Part shown: positions 1 through 5,371 of the stretch, piece after piece
How positions within the stretch are numbered: the first letter of the stretch is position 1
Layout of the letters: each line of letters begins with the position of its first letter
From: Aquificaceae bacterium
GTDB taxonomy: Bacteria > Aquificota > Aquificia > Aquificales > Aquificaceae
NCBI GenBank assembly: GCA_015487535.1
Contig: WFPN01000055.1
Span: 1 to 7,205, forward strand
Reading direction: 5' to 3'
DNA length: 7,205 bases
Translations under genes and position numbers: made by a program
Notes under the pieces: model-generated
Databases searched by the model: none
The model's input: the letters and a program-made list of their open reading frames with translations, nothing else
Told to the model about the DNA's origin: nothing

Positions 1-647
1 GGGATACAAACCTTACCGTAGGCTCCATACCAGTGGACGCCAACGTCAACCCCTCCAGCCTTCGTGTTCAGGTCTAGGACTATGAAATGCTCATCCTGAT
101 CTTCGCCTATACTGTTGTTACCTATGAGAGCCTGACCTTCTACAAGCCTGACGTAGGCAGCCCTCCAGTTGAAAGCTCCAGAGCTCCCGGCGTAAGCTAT
201 ACCCCCGATGTTGAGGTCCCAATCTGCTGAGAAAAGCATTTGATCGACCTGATCGTTCGCGGGCAGGATTCCGGCCAAGACCTTACCCGGTCCCACAGGA
301 AAGTATAGGTACCCGTACCTTATACCCCTTGCCTGGAGTCTGTTGAAGGCGTTTATAGCGTAAACCCCTCTCGGATCGCTTGACGCCGGAGAGGAGCCGC
401 CCCATCCACCTCTGTACTCTATCTGGATGAAGCCGCCTACGTCCTCTTCCGTGTGAACGTCGAAATTAAGCCTTAGTCTCTGCCTGAAAAAATCGTACTG
501 CTTCTTCGATGCGATGTTGGAGTTGTTGTACATGACCCTATACTGGATGCCGAAGTCTATGTTGGCGTCGCTGAGCTTGACCGCATGAGAAGGTGCAGCT
601 GCGAATGTAGTTGACAAGACCGCTCCTAAGAGTAGTTTTCTCTTCAT
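1..647 (-). CDS. Outer-membrane beta-barrel (porin-like) protein, 3' end beyond the window
   Basis: Open frame of 215 codons from an ATG at 647-645, with no stop before the left edge, so the C-terminal part is missing. The N-terminus is a clear Sec signal peptide: charged MKRK, a hydrophobic stretch, and probable cleavage after residue 22 (PSHA|VKL). The mature part alternates polar and hydrophobic residues, is rich in Tyr, Gly and aromatics, and contains strand-like blocks such as IDFGIQYRVMYNN, RQRLRLNFDV and GGFIQIEYRGG. These are typical of outer-membrane barrels of the porin or alginate-export type. A strong ribosome site (AAGGGGGTG, 652-660) lies 4 nt before the start. The gene begins 58 bp after aioA on the same strand, so it is probably part of the aioBA transcript. 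A role in passing arsenite, arsenate or another anion across the outer membrane is a guess from context. The exact family cannot be named from the fragment. Confidence 0.8.
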   Translation of the reverse strand, partial: MKRKLLLGAVLSTTFAAAPSHAVKLSDANIDFGIQYRVMYNNSNIASKKQYDFFRQRLRLNFDVHTEEDVGGFIQIEYRGGWGGSSPASSDPRGVYAINAFNRLQARGIRYGYLYFPVGPGKVLAGILPANDQVDQMLFSADWDLNIGGIAYAGSSGAFNWRAAYVRLVEGQALIGNNSIGEDQDEHFIVLDLNTKAGGVDVGVHWYGAYGKVCI

Positions 648-677
648 AGCACACCCCCTTTTGATAGTTTTCGGAAA

Positions 678-699
678 GGGAGGGGAGCCGGCCCCTCCC
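678..699 (-). terminator. GC-rich stem-loop between aioA and the porin gene (possible attenuator)
   Basis: GGGAGGGG at 678-685 pairs perfectly with CCCCTCCC at 692-699 around a 6-nt loop, starting 6 bp after the aioA stop codon. On the transcribed (minus) strand the stem is followed only by TTTCC, so the U-tract is short. It could be a partial terminator that lowers porin expression relative to aioBA, or a stem that protects the 3' end of the aioBA message. The hairpin is seen directly; its effect is inferred. Confidence 0.5.
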
Positions 700-705
700 G
701 AGAGA

Positions 706-3324
706 TCACTTAAAATCGTTAATAGGCAAGAAGGACGTGTACTTGGCTATATGCTCGAGCTTGCCTGAGAGCTTCCTTATGCCAACCCTGGAGGCTTTGT
801 ACCAGGGTATAGTCGTCTTCGGATCCGTATAGCTTGTAGTTAAGTGGTTCAGGGATTCATGGAATCTGTACATGATTCCGTAAACTGTTCCTGGAGGAGG
901 GGAGTCATTTACGTAAACAACGGCTACACAGTTTCCCTCCATATTGTAAACCTCAACTATATCGCCACTCTTTATCCCTAACCTTTCTGCATCTCTGTAG
1001 TTCATTTCTATATAAGGCATGGGGATTGTGTAAACCTTCTCGGGTAGGTACCTGTCGTGATAACCTGTTTGCCAGAATATCTGAGTTCTTCCATTTGTGA
1101 ACCAGAAAGGGAACCTTTTTTCGTTGCCGTGTTCGAAGTACTTGGTTATCTGAGGCGGGTAGAACTTTTTAGGATCCGGATCCCAAGGATCGGTTCCGTA
1201 CCACTTCCACTTCCCATCGGGAGTGCCGAACTTGTAGGTGTACCTTCTCTTCGTCCCTACAGGCTTTCCAGTCCTCGGGTCTATCCTTACTGGTGTCTGT
1301 ATTCCCTTCTGCCCAAGCTTTCTCAGTAGGTCGTGTGTAACCCCCTTGTAGCACTCCGCGGGAAGCTTGGCCTCGTCAGCTTTGGAGACTCTATTGTCTG
1401 GAAACTCGGATGCTCCATCTTCAAATACCTCCGCTGCATCCTTCCAGTCCATGCCAGAGCAGTACTTTGCCTCTTTATAGTTTCCTTCAGCTTCGTAGAG
1501 CTCCTTCATCCTCGTGGCTATCCTTCCCCATATCCACCAGTCTGGCTTTGCGTCGCCAGGTGGGTCCATGAACTTGTCGTATATTCTTAAAAGTCTGGAG
1601 TTACAGTTTATGGAGGTCTGAGGTGTCTCTCCCCATCCTGCAGCAGGCAGCACTATATGAGCGTCCCTCGCTGTTTCTATCTGGTACATATTTATGACCA
1701 CAAGAAAGAGCCCGTCTGTCTTTCCAAGACCTTCAAGGATCCTCTTAGCCCTCTCTTCAGAACCAGCAGGTTCACCAGCGGCAGCTGCATACTCTGAGAG
1801 GAATTTGGTGAGGGCCAGGGTCCTTTCGTGAATCCTCTTCTTGTACTCCTGGGCGTTTGGGGTTGAGAGGTATGGATCTGTCCCTGAGACAAAATATACC
1901 TTTGACCTTAAATCCCACTTAACGTACTCATCTATGTTGGGAGGAGGGCCTCCGGCGTAAATAGATCCAACCAGTTTAGCCCTAGATCTACTATGGGGTC
2001 TAACGTATCCTTCCTGGTGTCCTCCCTGCCTTCCGCATCCTGTTCCAGGCTTCCCGTAGTTGCCTGTCAGCGCCGCTATCTGGGCTATGGAAGCTATTGT
2101 GTCGTAATTCTTGTATCCCCATATAACTCCCTTCTCGTATATGATTAATGTCCTTCTCCTGTAGCCCCCTCTTTTGGGCTTGGCTATCCACTCGGCTGCC
2201 TTCTCTATATCCCTTTTAGATACTCCGGTAAGCCTTTCCACTCTTCTCATAAACTCCTCGTACGGAACGTCGAGCATCAGGGATTTTTTCTTGTAATCCT
2301 CAAAGGTATTTAGATCGGTCCTCTTTTTTATGAACTCTTCGTCGTGCCAACCCTTCTCGTATATAGCCCTAGCTATGGCGTTTGCGAGAACGTAATCCGT
2401 CCCAAGGTTTGGCCTCAGGTGTAGAACCCTTCCCGGGGCGACATCTTCAGCAACGGTAACGGAAGCCGTTCTCCTAGGATCTACTACTATCATCCTTGCG
2501 GCTTCTGCTGGCTCACCCCTTCTATAGATCTTCTTCTTCTCACCTATAGTAGCTCCTTGCAGGTTGGGAAGCATATGTTCCGTATAGAAAACCGAAGCAG
2601 TTTCAAAACTGTTAGCACCCCAAAGCACTATGGTGTCGGCAAGCCTTGCATCCTCGTAAGAGTAGTTGAGCTCGTGAGCTCCTCTTTCCCTTTGACCCCA
2701 CACTTCCGAGTTGTAGGCAGGTCTGTTGTGAATCGATAGCATTCTCGTTCCAACGGCAACGAAGAAAAACTTACCTACAGCCCAGTTATCCTCGAACCCC
2801 GATCCTGAACCTCCATGGTCATGTACTTTCATAGCTATAGAATCGGGCCCCCACCTGTCCTTTACGCCTTTCACTACTCTCGCGATTATGTCTATCGCTT
2901 CGTCCCAGCTTATAGGCTGGAACTGATCTCCTACCCTCAACAGCGGATAGTGAAGCCTATTTCTCGTTGGCTTTGAAGGAGCGTATGTAGCCTGGGCATT
3001 TGTTCCACCTCTGATAGAGTAATTACCCCTGTTTATTGGGGACGCCTTTGAGGGTAGCACAAGGACGTTGTACTGCTTTCCGTCCTTGTCCATGACAACA
3101 GTGTGCATGTTCTCTATAATCGCTTGTCCCTGTAGAGCTACCTGTTGCTTCCTGAAGTCTATGCCAAGGGCATTCTCACTCGGTTTAGGGCCTCCATCCT
3201 TTCCTACGGGCCATTTGTAAACGTCGTAACCGCAGCCCACATTGCAGTATTGACACACGGTAGTTTTCTTTTCAGCGTCCTTAGGCGGTATAGGCAACCT
3301 GTCCTTTCTTGCAAAAAGTGCCAT
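706..3324 (-). CDS. aioA: Arsenite oxidase large (molybdopterin) subunit AioA
   Basis: Catalytic subunit of arsenite oxidase (DMSO-reductase superfamily), oxidising As(III) to As(V) at a Mo-bis(pterin guanine dinucleotide) centre in the periplasm. The 872 residues are somewhat longer than the roughly 825 usual for the family. Cys24, Cys27 and Cys31 (CQYCNVGC) plus Ser103 (NYSIRGG) match the CX2CX3C...Ser pattern of the AioA 3Fe-4S cluster. The segment IHNRPAYNSE (198-207) carries His199 and Glu207, equivalent to the substrate-site His195 and Glu203 of the Alcaligenes faecalis enzyme. Ala203 sits where other family members have a Mo-ligating Ser or Cys. GRQGGHQEG (431-439) carries Arg432 and His436, equivalent to Arg419 and His423. 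The C-terminal pterin-binding domain spans about 735-855 (NGRTQIFWQTGYHDRY, VEVYNMEG). It has no signal peptide, as expected if it is exported bound to Tat-targeted AioB. The ribosome site AGGAGGTG (3331-3338) is 6 nt before the ATG. aioB ends 19 bp upstream. Confidence 0.96.
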   Translation of the reverse strand: MALFARKDRLPIPPKDAEKKTTVCQYCNVGCGYDVYKWPVGKDGGPKPSENALGIDFRKQQVALQGQAIIENMHTVVMDKDGKQYNVLVLPSKASPINRGNYSIRGGTNAQATYAPSKPTRNRLHYPLLRVGDQFQPISWDEAIDIIARVVKGVKDRWGPDSIAMKVHDHGGSGSGFEDNWAVGKFFFVAVGTRMLSIHNRPAYNSEVWGQRERGAHELNYSYEDARLADTIVLWGANSFETASVFYTEHMLPNLQGATIGEKKKIYRRGEPAEAARMIVVDPRRTASVTVAEDVAPGRVLHLRPNLGTDYVLANAIARAIYEKGWHDEEFIKKRTDLNTFEDYKKKSLMLDVPYEEFMRRVERLTGVSKRDIEKAAEWIAKPKRGGYRRRTLIIYEKGVIWGYKNYDTIASIAQIAALTGNYGKPGTGCGRQGGHQEGYVRPHSRSRAKLVGSIYAGGPPPNIDEYVKWDLRSKVYFVSGTDPYLSTPNAQEYKKRIHERTLALTKFLSEYAAAAGEPAGSEERAKRILEGLGKTDGLFLVVINMYQIETARDAHIVLPAAGWGETPQTSINCNSRLLRIYDKFMDPPGDAKPDWWIWGRIATRMKELYEAEGNYKEAKYCSGMDWKDAAEVFEDGASEFPDNRVSKADEAKLPAECYKGVTHDLLRKLGQKGIQTPVRIDPRTGKPVGTKRRYTYKFGTPDGKWKWYGTDPWDPDPKKFYPPQITKYFEHGNEKRFPFWFTNGRTQIFWQTGYHDRYLPEKVYTIPMPYIEMNYRDAERLGIKSGDIVEVYNMEGNCVAVVYVNDSPPPGTVYGIMYRFHESLNHLTTSYTDPKTTIPWYKASRVGIRKLSGKLEHIAKYTSFLPINDFK

Positions 3325-3343
3325 GACTCACACCTCCTCTTGT

Positions 3344-3838
3344 TTATTTGGGCAGGAGGTTAATTACCCTGCCCCAGACAAGACCTTCTATAGCCTCCGC
3401 GTAAATGTTTCCCTTTCTATCAAGTCTCAACCTTATCTGAGGGAGCCACTCCGACGCATGCCCTTGGTAGGTCTGCCCGTTCTTAGCAGGATCGAACATA
3501 GAATAGTGGCACTTGCATATAAACCTCCCCCTAGAGTATTGGATTGGACAGCCTTGATGGGTGCAAAGTGCTGAGAAGGCCACTATATCCTTATCAGGCC
3601 CTATACCTCCGATCGCTGGCCTTCCAATTTTTACAAGGATAGCAGGGGAGTTTTCGTCCGGGTAGTTAAACATTATAGGTCTATGAGTTCTAAGTTCCCT
3701 TATGTTGGCTATTTTCTTTCTTCTGTAAGGTAGTGAAGGCGCGACAAAAGCTTTAGCAAATCTAAAGTTTGTTAGTAAAGCCCCAAGAACTACGGAACCC
3801 CCTATAAAGGTTCGTCGTGATAGTCCTGCCTTAAGCAT
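3344..3838 (-). CDS. aioB: Arsenite oxidase small (Rieske 2Fe-2S) subunit AioB
   Basis: Rieske subunit that takes electrons from AioA and passes them to a periplasmic carrier. From the chosen start the protein has 164 residues. The N-terminus holds a twin-arginine motif (LSRRTFIGG, residues 6-14) and a hydrophobic stretch, so the complex should be Tat-exported. The Rieske boxes are CTHQGC (92-97) and CKCHYS (108-113). Cys92, His94, Cys108 and His111 are the predicted cluster ligands, and Cys97 and Cys110 can form the structural disulfide. The C-terminal EGLVWGR resembles the conserved EGLIYGR-type end of AioB. I chose the ATG at 3838-3836 because AGGAGG lies 6 nt before it. A longer frame from a TTG at 3853 would place the ribosome site inside the gene and add five residues before the Tat signal. 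The gene is followed by aioA after 19 bp and preceded by a sigma-54 promoter. Confidence 0.95.
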   Translation of the reverse strand: MLKAGLSRRTFIGGSVVLGALLTNFRFAKAFVAPSLPYRRKKIANIRELRTHRPIMFNYPDENSPAILVKIGRPAIGGIGPDKDIVAFSALCTHQGCPIQYSRGRFICKCHYSMFDPAKNGQTYQGHASEWLPQIRLRLDRKGNIYAEAIEGLVWGRVINLLPK

Positions 3839-3841
3839 GCT

Positions 3842-3850
3842 CCACCTCCT
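3842..3850 (-). promoter_or_regulatory. aioB ribosome binding site that fixes the start
   Basis: The minus strand reads AGGAGGTGG here, a near-full anti-Shine-Dalgarno match. From the end of AGGAGG there are 6 nt to the ATG at 3838. This argues against the TTG at 3853, which lies immediately upstream of this site. Confidence 0.85.
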
Positions 3851-3873
3851 CAATCTTTTTCCCTTCTTTTATG

Positions 3874-3890
3874 TGCAAAGAACGTGCCAA
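3874..3890 (-). promoter_or_regulatory. Sigma-54 (-24/-12) promoter of aioBA
   Basis: The minus strand reads TTGGCACGttctTTGCA. This matches the RpoN consensus YTGGCACG-N4-TTGCW at every fixed position. The -24 GG (3888-3887) and -12 GC (3876-3875) are exactly 12 bp apart. The predicted transcription start is near 3863, giving a leader of about 25 nt before the aioB ATG, with the ribosome site inside it. It requires an ATP-driven enhancer-binding activator, which the response regulator encoded at the right edge could supply. The match is seen directly; activity is inferred. Confidence 0.9.
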
Positions 3891-3967
3891 AAGATGTGAA
3901 TAGGTTGTAATCCTTGGGACAGACTATTTATAAAGTTATCGTTATGTCATTATCCGTATTTACAGCC

Positions 3968-4003
3968 GGTCAGTTTTTTACCATAGGTGGTAAATTTTTG
4001 ACC
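3968..4003. promoter_or_regulatory. 36-bp concentric inverted repeat, candidate activator (AioR) enhancer
   Basis: Two nested perfect dyads share one centre (3985.5). The inner arms are TTTACCA (3977-3983) and TGGTAAA (3988-3994) around a 4-bp spacer. The outer arms are GGTCA (3968-3972) and TGACC (3999-4003). The centre lies about 122 bp upstream of the predicted aioB transcription start, a usual distance for enhancers of NtrC-type activators. It also lies 2 bp after the stop of the cysteine-rich gene, but no T-run follows it on the minus strand, so a terminator role is less likely. The binding protein is inferred. Confidence 0.6.
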
Positions 4004-4005
4004 AT

Positions 4006-4494
4006 CTACTCTTCCTCGTAAGAGTAAACACAGTGGGGAAGATGCTTCAGATCGTTTGGGGATGCTTTTATCAGCGCTTCGTCTCTCTCCTCTTTCAAGA
4101 CTTCGAACCTCTTTTTAAGCAAGGTGAAGCAGAATTCACCCGTAACCTTTACTCTATATGTCTTTTCCTTTCCTTTGGTATGTATTTCCCCTTTCGACTC
4201 TTTACCCTTTTCAGATACAGGTTTGCAGGAGAGGTTGTTTATAAGGAAAAACTCCCCCGATTTAAGCTGGCAGGCTAAAGCATCGTACTTTGGGCAGCCT
4301 TTTGCCTGTCTTATGTATAGCTTGCCTTCCCTCGCCTCGAGCTCGCACTTTCCACACACCTGTGGAACAAGGCTTTCCCTCGTTATCACCGACTTGCAAT
4401 AGAGTACATCCTCGATAACCTCGAAGCATTCTCTCTTTAACTCTACTGGAAATGCGTAGGAGAAGATAAGTAAAAGTAGCGATATGTATAGCAT
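4006..4494 (-). CDS. Secreted cysteine-rich protein of unknown function
   Basis: I do not recognise this 162-residue protein. It begins with a hydrophobic export signal (MLYISLLLLIFSYA, probable cleavage near residue 14). The rest is polar and Lys/Glu-rich, with nine cysteines at 23, 33, 47, 50, 67, 75, 90, 122 and 155, including a CGKC (47-50). A low-complexity Lys/Glu/Gly stretch at about 92-111 may be a flexible linker between two parts. Being extracytoplasmic with many cysteines, it could be disulfide-bonded, bind a thiophilic ion such as arsenite, or bind a cofactor; none of this is shown. It lies between the sensor genes and the oxidase genes, reads toward aioBA, and ends 115 bp before the sigma-54 promoter. 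It starts head to head with aioX, with no obvious ribosome site before the ATG at 4494-4492. Real coding status is supported by the signal peptide plus an open frame with patterned cysteines. Confidence 0.7.
   Translation of the reverse strand: MLYISLLLLIFSYAFPVELKRECFEVIEDVLYCKSVITRESLVPQVCGKCELEAREGKLYIRQAKGCPKYDALACQLKSGEFFLINNLSCKPVSEKGKESKGEIHTKGKEKTYRVKVTGEFCFTLLKKRFEVLKEERDEALIKASPNDLKHLPHCVYSYEEE
4350..4367. repeat. 18-bp inverted repeat inside the cysteine-rich gene
   Basis: TTCCACA (4350-4356) and TGTGGAA (4361-4367) are perfect 7-bp arms around a 4-bp spacer. This is the same 7-4-7 layout as the inner dyad at 3977-3994, though the arm sequence is only partly alike. It overlaps codons for the CGKC motif, so coding constraint or chance could explain it. 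It lies about 155 bp upstream of the preferred aioX start, within range for an operator of the plus-strand operon. Confidence 0.35.
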
Positions 4495-4513
4495 GGAGAT
4501 TATTTTAATAAAT

Positions 4514-5371
4514 ATGCAAAAGGTCCTGCTTCTCTTGCTCTTATTTCTTAACCTTGCTCTTTCTCAGGAGGTTTACCGTTTCGGCTTTACTGCTGTCGTT
4601 GCAAAGGAGGATGTTAAAAGTGTTACGATGTTCCTAGAGTACATCTCTAAAAAGACGGGCTACAGGTTCGTCCCCGTTTTTACTAAGTCTTACGATGAGA
4701 TGAGCTATCTCCTGAGCAGAGGAATGGTGGATGTAGCTTACATATGCGGCGCCCCGTATGTTGAGGACAAAGATTATGCAGGCTTCGAACTTCTAGTAGT
4801 ACCCCTATACAAAGGGAAGCCTCTTTACTACTCCTATGTGATAACGAGAAGGGACAGCAGCTACAAAAGCATTCTAGACTTCCAGGGAAAACCCTATGCC
4901 TTTTCTGACCCCAAGTCCAACTCGGGTTCAGTAGTTCCCACCTATGTACTCATGCGGAATGGCTACAGGCCGGAGCGCTTTTTCAACCCGATTGTTTACA
5001 CTTACAGTCACTCCGAATCAATACTTGCGGTTTACTACGGTTTTGTGGAAGGGGCGAGCGTGGATAGCATAGTATTCGATCAATTTGCAAAAAAGTCTCC
5101 AAATATTGTGTCTAGCCTAAAAGTGGTTGAAGTCTATGGACCTTTTCCGATTACACCCATAGTAGTACGGAATCAGCTGGATGACGATGTAAAGTATGCC
5201 CTGAGGAAGGTTCTTCTCTCCATGTCCGAGGATCCTGAGGGGAAAAGAGTTCTTAAAAACCTTGCCTTGGACGGCTTTACGGTTGTCGGAGACAGCTTCT
5301 ACAACCCTATAAGGGATATGATTGCCTTTATAAAGGCAAACACACTAGCCTATGAGAAAACTTCTAAGTAG
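4514..5371 (+). CDS. aioX: PhnD-like periplasmic binding protein, probable arsenite sensor AioX
   Basis: Periplasmic solute-binding protein of the phosphate/phosphonate (PhnD) type. In known aio loci such a protein, AioX, binds arsenite and triggers the AioS kinase. From the chosen start it has 285 residues: a signal peptide (MQKVLLLLLLFLNLALS, likely cut before QEV), then a two-lobe binding fold opening with YRFGFTAVV. Family-like blocks follow: VDVAYICGAPYV (72-83), GKPYAFSDPKSNSGSVVPTYVL and FVEGASVDSIVFDQ. Cys78 in the ICGAP segment is the only cysteine, which fits single-cysteine arsenite sensing as reported for proteobacterial AioX (Cys108). Start choice is uncertain: ATGs at 4484 and 4493 are in frame, but starting at 4514 gives the cleanest signal peptide, with GGAG (4495-4498) upstream at a long 15-nt spacing. 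The 3' end overlaps the kinase gene by 20 bp. A phosphate or phosphonate ligand is the main alternative. Confidence 0.8.
   Translation: MQKVLLLLLLFLNLALSQEVYRFGFTAVVAKEDVKSVTMFLEYISKKTGYRFVPVFTKSYDEMSYLLSRGMVDVAYICGAPYVEDKDYAGFELLVVPLYKGKPLYYSYVITRRDSSYKSILDFQGKPYAFSDPKSNSGSVVPTYVLMRNGYRPERFFNPIVYTYSHSESILAVYYGFVEGASVDSIVFDQFAKKSPNIVSSLKVVEVYGPFPITPIVVRNQLDDDVKYALRKVLLSMSEDPEGKRVLKNLALDGFTVVGDSFYNPIRDMIAFIKANTLAYEKTSK
5322..5339 (+). repeat. Perfect 18-bp palindrome before the kinase start
   Basis: TTGCCTTTATAAAGGCAA is fully self-complementary. It lies at the end of aioX, 12 bp before the kinase ATG. In RNA it could fold into a 7-bp stem with a TATA loop that covers AAAGG, the only ribosome-site-like sequence before that start. 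Ribosomes finishing aioX would melt it, which would couple translation of sensor and kinase. The palindrome is seen directly; the function is inferred. Confidence 0.45.

Noticed and set aside
2634..2656. Sigma-54-like GGCAAGCCTTGCA on the plus strand inside aioA
   Set aside because: GG and GC are 10 bp apart instead of 12, the flanking bases do not match, and no plus-strand gene follows.
3145..3574. Plus-strand open frames opposite the aioB-aioA junction
   Set aside because: They run antisense through well-identified aioA and aioB sequence and show no protein features of their own.
3839..3853. TTG start giving aioB five extra residues
   Set aside because: The AGGAGG ribosome site lies directly after this TTG and is correctly spaced for the ATG at 3838. 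The extra residues add nothing to the Tat signal.
3968..4003. Intrinsic terminator for the cysteine-rich gene
   Set aside because: The dyad follows its stop codon, but the stem is interrupted and AT-rich and no T-run follows on the minus strand. The enhancer reading fits the position better.
4033..4402. Plus-strand open frames opposite the cysteine-rich gene
   Set aside because: They lack ribosome sites and recognisable domains, overlap each other, and mirror the minus-strand gene, which has a signal peptide and patterned cysteines.
4393..4420. Sigma-70 style promoter for aioX (TTGCAA with TAACCT downstream)
   Set aside because: The -10 match is poor and the position is inside the divergent gene. 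No convincing promoter for aioX can be called by eye.
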